17,239 bases of DNA from Diplocarpon mali (lineage: Eukaryota > Ascomycota > Leotiomycetes > Helotiales > Drepanopezizaceae), in contig JAENRP010000475.1 in the NCBI GenBank assembly GCA_024741835.1, forward strand, positions 1 through 17,239, in the 5' to 3' direction. Position 1 is the first letter of the stretch. Every line of letters starts with the position of its first letter. The translations under genes were made by a program, and so were the position numbers. The notes beneath the pieces are model-generated. The model worked only from the letters and a program-made list of their open reading frames with translations, ran no database searches and was not told the origin of the DNA. Below, piece after piece: positions 1 to 10,635 of this stretch.

Positions 1-269
1 CAAAGAAAGTATTCCTATACTAGTGAGACTTGAATCATGATCACCAATTGAAACTTCCTCACGAGAACTTAGAGAATTTACTCATAAATCTTCATTCATT
101 CCTGCATGGCTCATCTACATTTGATTATTGTCTCTGCTTCTCTCCCGCATCCATCAGATCAGCAAACTCTGTTTAGGTATCACTAGAAAACAAATTACCA
201 GCCATACCATCTTCGCTAAGCAATCCACCAAAGCCACCGGTACAGAGACATTCCCATCCGTTAGCCAGA

Positions 270-1968
270 CTAAATCTCCGCAGCAACAGGCCAGCTGTCA
301 TCCCTTAAGCCAACTGTCGATTCGGTGTCGTCATTTTGGCGGGCGGGCACGGGTGTGAGGGGAAGACTGCGGCATCTTCTTCTCCACATAGGCAGCACAA
401 TCAGTTCCTCTTCGGGAGCAAAAGCCTCCTTGATGGCATCCCATGCACCCTTGACCATCTGGACCAGCTCACAAATAGTTGGAACTCTCCAGCTCTGATC
501 CTCTGCTGTGAACATGCTCTTCATATCCGCCCAGAGGTCTTTGACAGCATCCCAGCTGGTGTAGATGTAGATGACAGCGTTCCAAAATCCTTGAAGTGGT
601 ATAACGATCGCGGCTAGGTAGAGGAGTACGGGGAGGACCTGGCCAGGATGGTAGACAGTGTAGAGGCGATTTGCGGAGGAGGGAATCCAGGTGACAGCCA
701 TAACCCCGACGAACATCAGGGAGACTTTGACCCAGGCATAGAGAGCCTTCTTGGCCACGCGAGTATTGTTATACCTGAGGTTTGGAGTGGTTGGTGTTTG
801 GGGGTCGGTGACCAGAGTATTTGAGCCAGTGGATAATTTCTTGCGGTTGGAAGGGGTCATGGGCTCAGGTACCTGAATATTGAGTGAACTACGGTCTCTG
901 TAGTGCTTTGTTGAAGAAGAAGCCTCTGTAAAGATTATTCGGTCTGGAATCTGAGGCAAGGCTCGAGCTTTGGCAGATACGTGGGCTTTTGGTTCGACTT
1001 CTCCAACAGTGACTTCGCATTTGTAGGAACTTTGCGCACCACTATAGACTGGTAACGCGCAGATACCTTGACCGGAGGCTTGACCTGGGACTGATGTTGC
1101 AAGGAATGGTGGTGCCGTTCTCATACGTTGGAGTATGACCGAGTTTGACCTGCTAGGAATTGCCTCGGACGTGAGAGTGACTTCAGTGGTTCTAGTTGCA
1201 ATGAACGGATCGTTGATGACACAGAGAGATCTAGAATTTGGCTCGTTGAGTCTATCCAGGTCAAGTTTCTTGTAGTAGATCGTGAAACCAAGCCGGAGGT
1301 AGATGGCTACAGTAGCAAGGCTAACCGACCTGGCTTTTATTAGGGATCTATCTAAGATGCAGTAGAGGATAACTCACCAAACAGGTGCATATAAGAAGTA
1401 AACTCTCCATTGATCATAGGCTGAAGAAAGCCAACACCAAAGTATAGCGTTCGCATAGGGACGGCCTCGGCCAGGCAAACTAACCAGGACAAGGGTGATA
1501 CCAGGAATCAATGGCACGCCATAGCACACAAGAAGGTAGTATTTCTCAAGCTTACGAAGCTGACGAGCATCGAATCGGTGGTAGAATGTAAGGTAGACAT
1601 TCAGAGCCATGACGAAAGTCCACAAGGCATCTGCGGGGAGAAATCTAGATCAAGGGTAAGCGACGCAATCAGGAGTGGAACAGATCATGAACTAACGTTT
1701 GAATTAAGACACCTTGGAACTGGCAGAGCATACCATGATCAACATCAACACTATCAAGAGCTCCTCGAGAGATGATTGTTCCAATGTTAGTGAATACATT
1801 TCCTGCTGAAGCGTAGAAAATGACGCGGTTGATCGGCTTGTGGAACAACCTAGAGAAGAGGAAGGTCGTGATGGTGAAGGCAGCTCCAATTAGAGACAGG
1901 GTCGAGAAGAACCGCTCAATAATACTGATATTATTAAGATGGAACTCGGGAATCTCGTGGATCCACAT
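270..1968 (-). CDS. cAMP-receptor-like seven-transmembrane GPCR
   Basis: Three exons, 1968-1697, 1644-1378 and 1320-270, join in phase to a 529-residue protein. The introns are 52 bases (GTTAGT...CTAG) and 57 bases (GTGAGT...TTAG). Seven hydrophobic segments lie near residues 20-38, 46-66, 84-112, 122-145, 160-190, 375-397 and 407-432. Family-like patches are HKPINRVIFYAS after helix 1, FLPADALWT in helix 3, WIPSSANRLY in helix 6 and IPLQGFWNAVIYI in helix 7; FLPADALWT spans the first splice junction, which supports the model. This matches the fungal class V receptors related to Dictyostelium cAMP receptors (GprH/CRL type), plasma-membrane proteins thought to signal through heterotrimeric G proteins; the ligand is unknown. 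The third cytoplasmic loop is long (about 170 residues) and Ser/Thr/Pro-rich. The start is the first in-frame ATG before helix 1; the frame stays open further upstream without another ATG, so a small extra 5' exon is possible. Confidence 0.88.
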
Positions 1969-1980
1969 ATTGCCTATCAA

Positions 1981-3731
1981 GAAAGTAGAAGAGCAGTTGG
2001 TGGAGGAGGTTGGAAGGACGCCTAATTGAGTCTGCAGGCCAGACAGCTGCTACACTGCTAAAGAGCCGTATAAGGACAGACAGTTAGCTGCTAGTAGTAT
2101 AAAGAAGGTTGTATTTAGAATCTGATTGAAGTCATGTTTCCAAGGTGTGTGGTTGTTGCGTTGTTGCTGTATAGAGGTGTTGAGGTTGCAAAAACAGTGA
2201 CCTAGATCGGTTTCGGGAAAAGTGAGAATATCAACAGAAACGCGTCGAGGATTGATCTCATCCAAACTACGGCGCGCTCCGACCACCTCCTAGCAGGTAA
2301 GAGTAAGCTCGCTTTCATTCGTGAGGCAAAATTTTTTTTTTTATGAATCATAGAAAGTCAAGGGTAAGCGCATCTTATTCTCTTCGCTTCTGCAGCACAG
2401 CTTAGTTTCAAATCTAACATACGGATTATCTCAGAGAAGATTATCTACGTAAAAGTCTTTGGTAATGCGTAGCGCAGAAGAGAGACAGGTTTGAGACTTG
2501 CCAAAGTCGTTTTAGCATTAAAGCAGGTTGTGGCTTGCACCACAGGTGCAAATATTCTCTTAAACCTGGCTAGAATATTCTGTTAGTAGTACTTGGGTAT
2601 CTGTGGTGCTATGCTAATAACTGAATTTCAAGAGAGAGCAATTCAATCAGTCCTAGAGCTGCAGAGAAGGTATTCCGATTTAACAACGTCTAATTCAATC
2701 GGACCCCTTTCTCTCTAAAGATCTGTTCAAGCAAAGGAGTGCTAAGGACTTGCACAAACACTTCTCGCCAGATAAAGAGGACATTTTTCCAAGCCGTGAC
2801 AAAGTAATGGGCGTATTCAGCTTTGAGCTGGGGAGCAGAAATAAAGGGGATATAGTGCACTTATAGAAAGAAGTCAGCAAGAGGTAACAGATGCCTAAAA
2901 GAATGCATATGTGGGGAGAGGGAATTTCTCTACATGAGAAGGCGTGAAAGATCTTCAAGCACAGATTCAAAGAAGTTTTCCGAACAAAGGCAGGAGGGAC
3001 CGTTGCTGCCGCGAAAAGGGGACTATAGTGCGGTATGGGATATTAGTACGATGAGTATCACTAAACATTGATTATCCAATGCTTGAATACCTGTTGATTA
3101 CATATAGTTATCATCTCCCCTAAAGGCTCTTGTATCTCAGTTGATCTGTCCAGGCTTCTCACGACTGTATTCTGTTCATTATAGAGTGGTCGCTAGGACC
3201 AATTAACCACATCACAGGCTCAAAGGAATCACTTTGGCAGAAAAGTTTATATAGCAGCCCAGCTCTACAATCGAGGCCGAATGAAGCAGAGTTTCAATGG
3301 GCTTCTACACTAAGATGAGTGGAAGGCAAAATAGGGCTCAACATCAGCAAGTTCGACACGCATATTTTCTAAGATGGCGGAGAAATTCCGAGGCATTTTG
3401 GGTCCTGATTTGCTCCGCCGATTTTCTTTCGAATGTGTTCAGACGGACTGCTCGAAGCGGATCCATTAATTCTGCCTATATAATTACCTTTGCAAGACGT
3501 AGTACGAGAAGGGGGATAATGATTATGTCCCGAGAAATATCTTCCATCATCCGTGTCCTGGATTCGGTTCGGGCCGACTCCTCTGGAGGACCAATCCGGT
3601 TCTTTAGAAGCTGTTAAACAGTCAGAGCTTCTAATAAGGATATATTAGGATTGAAGAAGCTGTGCGTCAAGGTTCAAGCAAAGGTTACACAGCAGGCCGC
3701 AGCCAGATGATAATAGGAGGAGCGGGATAAT
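1981..3731. other. gene-poor stretch upstream of the GPCR
   Basis: This holds the presumed promoter and 5' leader of the minus-strand receptor, including an 11-base T run at 2332-2342. Several frames of 60-100 codons exist (for example 2702-2866 plus, 3297-3617 plus, and a minus frame at about 3371-3650), but none shows a recognised domain or a convincing splice model. Codon-like composition in two of them hints at decayed coding sequence. I see no RNA gene or complete transposon. Confidence 0.4.
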
Positions 3732-4022
3732 TCATTTCTTTAGTTCCGGAAGAGTTACGATTCGTAAGTCTCTCCTGATATCTGGTTTAGGAACTATCAA
3801 CTCGGATCTATTCCTGTTGTACGATATAGAAAAGTTCTTGATCCGATCTTCGGGGCCTTGACTGATGAGAGCATCTTCATAGTCCCCTTCTCTATCCATT
3901 AAATTACACGCAAGCCACACCCTCAACTTCTCAAAACCGCCAGAATCATGAAAAGTGATATCCGGTTTTAAAAAGGATAAAGACTTATATGTGGAAAATA
4001 TTCCCCCGAATATCAGCTCAAA
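3732..4022 (-). pseudogene. open frame of unknown function, possible 3' exon or gene relic
   Basis: A minus-strand frame of 96 codons runs from just after a TGA at 4023-4025 to a stop at 3732. It has no ATG near its 5' end; the first in-frame Met lies in NLMDREGD, about 46 codons in. The composition looks like a folded, charged protein: KLRVWLACNLMDREGD, then GPEDRIKNFSISYNRNRSE, ending in LRIVTLPELKK. I do not recognise the family. It could be the last exon of a gene whose upstream part is lost, or a chance frame. The overlapping plus strand offers no comparable reading. The surroundings are AT-rich and gene-poor, which favours a relic. Confidence 0.3.
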
Positions 4023-4025
4023 TCA

Positions 4026-4481
4026 GCCATTTGCTGTTTAGTAATGATGTTATCAGTGAAATAGATCGGTATAAGAGCAATTTCCAGAGTGCATTACCTT
4101 AGCAGCCATGTTCGTCTTGGGCTCATAGTGTCTTGAATCTGGGGGGCGGGAATCATTACTGGCAAACATTCCAACAATTATACAATAACAACTATACTGT
4201 AATTGGGTAGTATACGCCACTGGCCACAATTACCTGCATCTACCGTCTGTTGCAAGAACAGGCAACCAGTATCCAGCGCATACATGACAAGATGTAGCCA
4301 TAGCTTCCCGCTTACGGTCGAACTCAAGGGCTGTCTTTCCGTAACTCGTTAATTCGGTGGTCTGGAAGATCTAAAGGGTAAATGCCAGGTCCAGGGAATG
4401 TGGCCTGGCTGGACAAATCTCTGATCTCTTATTTAAAAAGCAGAACGAATCCAAATTTTCATTCATAAATAGGGATGATAG
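4026..4481. other. intergenic, no feature seen
   Basis: About 450 bases between two unexplained frames. Stops are frequent in all frames I read, and I found no tRNA-like cloverleaf, repeat or promoter element I would defend. A TAG at 4479-4481 precedes the next open frame and could equally be read as a splice acceptor. Confidence 0.3.
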
Positions 4482-4961
4482 GGATCTGATGCTATCGTGA
4501 GAAAACTGGATCTGCAAAATGGTCCAGCGTCAGTTGATGTGAAAAGAAATATAAGCGAGGCACAGGCGCTAATTGTAAACATTGACAGGTGCTTGGCGTT
4601 TGCCAAGGATAGCAGTATTGCTAGAAATTCGAGCTCATTCAACAATAACAATGAAAGAGTTCCTATAGCCCTTACACATCTCAGGACTTATTGGGTCGCT
4701 GTAATCAAATATGCAGATGATTTATTAGTATTTTTATCACCGCTGCACTGTTTAGTAGATATCAAGCTCCAAATATTCCGCCCATCAGGTAAAGATACGA
4801 GACTCGTGGTCTTGATTCAAATCTGGTCACTTTGTATATATCTCGAGGTGTTTGAGGGCACTGAGGGGGGCGTCAGCCCCTTCAAACCGCAACTACTATA
4901 TTTTCTTCAGCTCGACAGCCCCTACAACACCGGTCACCATATAATAACTCCCTCGGACTAA
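4482..4961 (+). pseudogene. 159-codon open frame of unknown function, probable gene fragment
   Basis: The frame opens directly after a TAG (4479-4481) that would also serve as a 3' splice site, and closes at TAA 4959-4961. The only early start-like codon is GTG at 4497, so a true N-terminus is not visible. Residues in the first two thirds look like a helical protein domain: SEAQALIVNIDRCLAFAKDS, then ALTHLRTYWVAVIKYADDLL. The last third is less convincing and overlaps the opposite-strand frame ending at 4882, so both cannot be coding over their full lengths. No catalytic motif is visible and I cannot name a family. A truncated gene in an AT-rich decayed region is the simplest reading. Confidence 0.3.
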
Positions 4962-5271
4962 AACTCCCAGTGTCTTGTGCAGTAGTAAGTTTCTTAACAA
5001 GCCATGGAATGAACGTATTCGTGGGCGCGTAGTTGCCGAAGGCTACACCGCTACCAAAACCAACGAGATATCCAATCCCACTCCTAGAAAAAATTCCAAA
5101 CTCGTCCCAAAAGTGAGCGACAGCGTCTATAGTCACCGCCAACTTATGTTTGCCGAAAACTTTAAAAACGTAGATTTTTGTAAAGCGCAATTTTCCCCTT
5201 ATATGATTATTATGATTATACCACTTTAATCTACTCCTTTTATTATAATCCTTGAAGAAAATGAGAATGGT
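4882..5271 (-). pseudogene. 129-codon open frame of unknown function
   Basis: The frame is open from just after a TGA (5272-5274) to its stop at 4882, which is long for sequence this rich in A and T. It has no ATG near its start. The first part is basic and Asn-rich. It is followed by KLAVTIDAVAHFWDEFGIF and a glycine-rich hydrophobic stretch, GIGYLVGFGSGVAFGNYAP, which could be a membrane-inserted helix, then FIPWLVKKL. The end is Cys/Arg-rich and overlaps the plus-strand frame 4482-4961. I do not recognise it. It may be an exon of a small membrane protein or a relic; the upstream part enters the AT island. Confidence 0.28.
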
Positions 5272-5870
5272 TCAGAACCCTCTGTTTTATACTTAATAGA
5301 ACGCCTATTATATAAGATAAACTGTTTATATACTTGAATTGCAAGAGCTATAATTTGAATTATAATACTATTAAATATACTATTTTGCAAAAACTTATAT
5401 GCTAAGCACTAAGTCTTTATTACTGAGTCTAAGGTGCAAATCTTGCGGATTAATATAGAGCAGAATCTCTTAGATTATTTACGCTTATACCTTACAGATA
5501 TTTATGCTTATATTATATACTTCTTAATATCACTTAACAAACATAATTCACAATATCACGAGTAAGACCTAGAGATTGTACTAAGAGTTGTATAAGATAC
5601 GTTAGATTAGTTGTTATTCGATAGATTAAGTACGAGTACATATAATAAATTATAAGCTTTTGTCGCGGTAAACAAGTAGCATATGGAATATGAAGTTTGT
5701 TATATTATTTAGATACAGTTGAACCAAGTTAACTTCAAAAAGAAAATCTTGCGATCATGATAAGATTCTTTATCCTCAAATTTGATTAGGATCTATTACG
5801 CAATTATAAAATCTGTCAGAGAGCTATGATATCCTATTTTATGTTGTCGCTGAAGTACTAATATCAGTTG
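5200..5870. other. AT-rich island
   Basis: Base composition falls sharply here: by hand count, 5281-5400 contains only about 24 G or C in 120 bases, against roughly half or more G+C in the gene regions. TA dinucleotides are very common (about as many TA as AT in 5341-5400), as expected if repeat-induced point mutation has turned C into T. No long open frame or intact terminal repeat is visible. It is probably a decayed repeat or transposon remnant; simple AT-rich intergenic DNA is the alternative. Confidence 0.5.
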
Positions 5871-5871
5871 A

Positions 5872-6490
5872 CTAGTTTTGTATGGCTAGACAATCGGCCA
5901 CCCGGCAGTCAGCAAGCTGTAAATTTTCTCTCAAAACCTTTCTGCGAGCCTGTTCCTTGAATGAGAGGACATCTCCATCCTCGCTCTCCTGATCGGAAAC
6001 ACTCTGTGGCTTTCCTTTCTCCGCACAGAACCGCAGTCTGGTTAATCTCTGCGCAGTCATTCTCTCGAAAAAGCGTTTCGATGAAATCAACGCGGCAAAA
6101 CGAAGAGCCTGAGCTCGCGGTTAGCATGCTCGGAGCCGAGGATAACGAGATTCAGGGTGGGAGATTTACCCTCATAACAAGGGCGAAGTCATTTTCTGGT
6201 CTCGAAGGAAAAGCTTGAAATTTGGACTAGGATGGTCGCTTACGAATAGTGGACAAGAGCATGATTATCTCCTTCGGAAAATTAACAATCGACTTGATGT
6301 GGATACCGAAAACCCGAACCAATACAGACGCGGCAGACCGTACAACTTCTTGTACACCCGTCAAGATCGATGGCTCTTCTGGCCGATTTGAATCAGTCCT
6401 GTGATCGCTTCTAGGAACCAAGGCTACTACGCAACTGCAAATCCATGCAATCGTGAATCTAGGGCATCGGTCTATATCTGTGCTTCGAAG
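5872..6490 (-). pseudogene. possible multi-exon gene or relic, unknown function
   Basis: A coherent reading can be built on the minus strand. Exon 6108-5872 encodes a basic helical tail (ALRFAALISSKRFFERMTAQ onward, then QESEDGDVLSFKEQARRK) ending in TAG. Before it lies a 61-base intron (6169-6109) with donor GTAAAT, branch point GCTAAC and acceptor CTCAG. Upstream, one frame is open from about 6490 to 6230 and contains RFTIAWICSC and VLVRVFGIHIKSIVNFPKE. These two parts are in the same frame but separated by an in-frame TAG at 6229-6227. Either the stop breaks the gene, or a 48-base intron (6243-6196, donor GTAAGC, acceptor ACCAG) removes it and leaves a 26-base microexon (6195-6170). There is no upstream ATG in frame, so the 5' end is missing or spliced. 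The family is not recognised. Confidence 0.3.
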
Positions 6491-7089
6491 CTACAGTTTC
6501 TTCTTCATCCATCGGTTTCCTCTATTTGCTTCGCTGTTGAGCTTTCTGTACTGTAAAGCCTTTTAGCATGATGTGTTGATGCTGATGGTAGGACTGGACT
6601 GGGCGCAGAACGTTATGGCGTGCTATATCTCCTGAGCAAAATCACTTAGCGGATCTAGAACTCTGCTCTCTTGGGCCTTAATGTAGCCGATTGAGATGAA
6701 AACCTGAACAGGTGAAGAACGTGTTAGGTGCTTGAAATATTCACAACCTAGATGGTGAGCTGACTATTGTCGGCAATGTGTAGCCAGGGTCGCTCACTTT
6801 CTCGACCATGCCAATTTTGGATCTGTTAGGGGCTTTATCCTCAATCTGTCTTCGAACGGAGAATGAAATACCACATAGCAAACAAGCTGCCAGAGATATG
6901 CGGCATACCGGTAGCGAACGAAATAGTTTCTCATTATTCGTGCGGTTTAAGGTGAAGATAGCATGCCGGCCGTTAACATGAATAATACATATACTTGGGA
7001 GTTCTATTGCGATCCCACCCGCATCTCAGTCATTCTAAAATCCACTCATATGAAGTAAGTGTTCTCTCATCAGTCATTACCATACATCA
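6491..7089. other. intergenic, 3' side of the purine permease
   Basis: About 600 bases downstream of the minus-strand permease. No frame of interest, tRNA or repeat was seen. It should contain the permease 3' untranslated region and polyadenylation site, which I cannot place with confidence. Confidence 0.4.
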
Positions 7090-9063
7090 TCATATAGTTT
7101 CTCCTCGTGACCGGACCCTCTCCGCCGTCCCTTCAACCAACTCTTTCTCTGAAGCCACTGTCTCTGCTCCCACGGATCTCGTCTCGATATGTTCGAAGCT
7201 ATTCGATGTCCACAGCTGTCCTCGAGCAGCGCGGATGAACCAAGGAGGGTGGCTACCACCGACCTTATACGTCCAGTACTCTGCAGCATCTGCATCGGGC
7301 GGTTGGATCCGACCTTTGGAAATCACTTTCATGATGTAGATAAGACCGTTGAGCACGGTGTATGTGAACAACCCAGCGATCAGACCATATGCTACCGAGT
7401 ATGTCAAAGGCATTGTCACAATAGTGACGAACGCCGGCAGCGCATCGCCAATATAGGCCCAATTCACGGATGTGACTTGACGCATCATCATGCACCCGAC
7501 GAGGACAAGTGTGCAGCCGGTAGCCCAAGGAGGGATGGATGCGAATATAGGAGCAAAGAAAATGGAGACCAAAAAACAGACCCCTGTGGTGATGGCGGTT
7601 AGGCCAGTGCGACCTCCTTCAGTGATGCCAGCTCCAGATTCGATAAAGGCTGTTACTGGAGAGCAGCCGAACAGGGAGCCGATTGATATTGCGACTGCAT
7701 CAGTACAGTATGCGAGGGTGGAGCGGGGAAAGTCTCCACTCTCTGGGTCGACCACTCCAGAGAAGCGCGCCATTGAGTACAGTGTCGCCGTTGCATCGAT
7801 GATATCGACATAGAGGAATGTAAAGAGGGCGAGCGCAAACTGTCCACCGGCAGCACCGACGTCCCAATCCTGAGCCACGAAGGTTTTCTCGATTGGGTGG
7901 AAAGCAACGACTTGCTTAAAGAAATCAAACATGCGATCACCGTTCTCATTGTGAGGGAATATCGTAAATGAGGTGTTTCGTGGCCAGGATAATACCGATA
8001 CTACTGCGATGCCGATGATGATGGCGGATTTGACGCGGTAAGACATCAAGAGAGCGGTCAAGACGCCACCACACATAATGCCAATCCACATCTGTCTCAG
8101 TCAGCTTCCGGCGAATCACAAGTTGTGAAAGCTGAAGAGGTGCATACTGTTGGGTTGCTCATTTTGTGGCTGGAGCAATGGCCACCGTCCAGGTATTGAG
8201 GAGGACATCCGGCCAGATCTGTGGGCGTGACACTGGATCCTGAGATTAAACCGATTCCAGAATACGACATTCCAATTTCTGTCAGAAATATTCCAATGCC
8301 GACTCCGCTAGCAACTTTCACAGACGCGGGGATAACCTTGACGAGCCATTGGCGCATGCCGATCAGTGAAAGGAAGACGAAGACCCAACCTTCAATGAAA
8401 ACAGCGGTGAGGGCGAGACCGTAAGATACAGATCCAGTTCCATGGTATCCTACAACTTGGTACGTAAAATAGGCATTGAGTCCCATGCCTGGTCTGTCGC
8501 ATGTTAGCTTCAGAAGACAGCTACCTAGGCAGAGAGACATGCGCCAGTGCTACTGGTAGATTGGTGAGAAATCCGAATGTTACCGATCCTACACCGGCGA
8601 TAGCTGCTGTTGCCGTTGTCAAGTCTCGCTTGACGCCTGAAGAAGTCAGTACTATTAGCTTTCAGCAAAAAAACCGTACCAATCAAGCATGTATTGTAGA
8701 GGATGTCGTCGGCACAAGTCGGATCAGTCGTATTCTCACAGACACACGTTGCTCCGCTCTCGGTCAGAATTGATGCCTTTTCGACTGTCAAATCAAGGGG
8801 TCTGATTCCGTTTGAGGAATTTTGGCACTGACGTTCACAGCTATGATATATGCCATCGTAAAGAATGTGGTCAAACCAGCTCGGAGCTCATTGATAAAAC
8901 GCGAGCCTTGGCGCTCTTTTGGCTGTCAAAGGTTAGAAGCGACATGGGTATCGTGAGGGGTTGAACCTACATGCCCGGAGCCGTCTAAACGAAAGACTCT
9001 ACCGAACGTCGACCTCGCCACCATTTTATCTATTACCTCTACCAACTTGCGAACGGACAACAT
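7090..9063 (-). CDS. azgA: AzgA-type purine (adenine/guanine/hypoxanthine) permease
   Basis: Six exons, 9063-8971, 8922-8833, 8776-8680, 8636-8543, 8493-8148 and 8091-7090, give 573 residues, close to the 580 of Aspergillus nidulans AzgA. This plasma-membrane H+/purine symporter family imports adenine, guanine and hypoxanthine. Diagnostic stretches are RLDGSGHPKER near the N-terminus, FFTMAYIIAVNAS, LPVALAPGMGLNAYF (about 119-134), FLYVDIIDATATLYSMA (about 333-347) and SPVTAFIESGAGITEGGRTG (about 384-403). The Glu of FIESGAG and an Asp of VDIID match positions reported as important for substrate binding in AzgA. Introns 1, 2, 3 and 5 are GT-AG (48, 56, 43 and 56 bases); intron 4 fits only as GC-AG, 49 bases. 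The ATG at 9063 gives the expected N-terminal length. The gene is divergent from the methyltransferase-like gene at 10636. Confidence 0.95.
8494..8542 (-). other. azgA: GC-AG intron 4 of the purine permease
   Basis: The exon ends ...CTGGC and the intron begins GCATGT, ending CGACAG, 49 bases, with a GCTAAC branch point. Splicing here restores the conserved LPVALAPGMGLN junction exactly. The only in-frame GT-AG option would start at GTAGCT, use the same acceptor, be just 31 bases long and insert six residues before PGMGLN, which is unlikely. Confidence 0.75.
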
Positions 9064-10635
9064 GATGGGATATCTTGGGTACGTGACAGCTCATGGAAGC
9101 AACGTGGGCATTCGGAAGAAGATATACTGGCAGGAAAAGTGGAAATGCGTCCGTGAACAGCCACTCGAAGTCAACACGCGGGGTTGACGTCGGCAAGGAC
9201 GTCTTCACGGAACCAAATTCAGCCACTGAGATTGTTGATGGTACCATTGACCGTTGGCGGCAGCTCGGGAATATGGATTTCCACGAAGGTAGTAATCCAT
9301 CAATGATCCGAGCTGAAACCAACGCACTGCATGTATCCGGGTGAGACCTTACGATTTAGGCTTGGGCCAATGCTCGAAGTGAAAGATGAAAATTTAGCAG
9401 TATGACAGACGACGACGCGAGGAGAAGCCTCAGTGTCTCTGCGGCAGATCAAAAGCGCGCTGCAAAGCCTAGGAAGGCCTGCCTCAACAATCGGCATCTG
9501 TCAAGGTCCAATGTGGATGTTCTCTGGCCTCCAGCCACCACTTCATGGGTTATGCTCTAGGCAATCCTGTTCTGGTCAGACAACCGTGTGATGGTACACT
9601 GCACATGTACCTCAAAAGGAGTTTCGCGCAACCGGCGGCGTCTTTGCGTTGCCGGCGCACATGCTGTGGAGGCCTTTTGTAGAGAATATTTGGCCGGTTT
9701 TCAGCGTACTCGTACACGCTAGATCTCGGTGCTAAATGCGTGCATAATCCCCATGCAGGAGATCCTGATCGACGAGAAGCTCGGGGCCGACAATTGAGCC
9801 CTCTCTGCTCGCAGAGCAGACATGATCGCCGCGAGTGTCACCAGGCTTCGCGGAAAATACTTCGTCGTACGAGTGCGAGTAGGCTCTTCGACGGCGGCAT
9901 TCCACTCTTCCATGGAAACCGTACTCGAATGGTCTGGGCCGATGGCTGGCACTGGCAGATAGATGAAGCTGTGCTGGTGCTGCGACTGATGTGGTGGCTG
10001 TATCTCATTACGAGTGTGGTGGTGGTGTTGGTTGAAAAGAGGCTTGAGCGGTGAGTGAGGAAAAAGGGATGGTGTTGTCTCAGTCCAGTCCCTCGCTTGC
10101 TGCAGCCACCCCCTGCCCCTTACTAGGTGTTGCGTCGAACCTCCCCGGTTACCTCAACGTCTCAGGCTCAGATCTCGACATCCATGTCGACGCCGACATC
10201 CACTTCCCAGTACAGGTCGTGTCCGACCAATCTATGCTGTGTTCGTCGCATCGTCGTCGAAGGGCTGTGTCGATATCGTTGTGCCTGTCGAAAGTGTTGG
10301 TTCCATTGGCTCCATCCGCTCCATCCGGCAGCCCTTCGCCTCGACGGTAACGTGCGTCTGCAATATTGGACTCGAACGGTATGTTACCTAATGATAGGCA
10401 TCACAATATGGGACCTTTCGATTCCTCCCTTCTGCTCGTATGCGCACCGGAAAGCATCTTGTTTTGTATCGTGACCGCGTGGCAGGAAACATCCGTGTCA
10501 TGCTCAGCGCAACTTTGTTCTGACCCCGCCCCCTCCCAAAATCCTGTGCTGTACCTACCCCTCGACTAGTCATATGGCTTGATATATCCGCTTTTTCGTT
10601 TGTTTTGATCTTCCGTTTGATACCCTTCACACACT
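9064..10635. promoter_or_regulatory. divergent intergenic region between permease and methyltransferase-like gene
   Basis: This 1.57-kb region must hold the promoters and 5' leaders of both flanking genes. Open frames inside it (for example 9093-9344 plus, 9719-9952 minus and 10051-10350 plus) lack conserved domains or proper starts and I treat them as chance. I looked for the UaY purine-regulator pattern CGG-N6-CCG and found no clear match by eye. The leader just before 10636 is pyrimidine-rich, and the ATG has A at -3. Confidence 0.5.

Noticed and set aside
2050..2286. Possible first exon of the GPCR gene
   Set aside because: The frame begins with GTG and no intron of normal length links it in phase to the receptor; it is more likely 5' untranslated sequence.
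2702..2866. Plus-strand frame with protein-like composition (segments such as KDLHKHFSPDKEDIFPSRD)
   Set aside because: Only about 55 codons with no start; the frame beyond it carries stops at close to random frequency, so a decayed gene is possible but not supported.
3297..3617. 106-codon plus-strand ORF with a true ATG, and a competing minus frame over 3371-3650
   Set aside because: Neither has a recognised domain, splice signals or a better claim than the other.
9719..10054. Opposed frames in the divergent intergenic region
   Set aside because: Both start at GTG rather than ATG, show no family features and cover each other.
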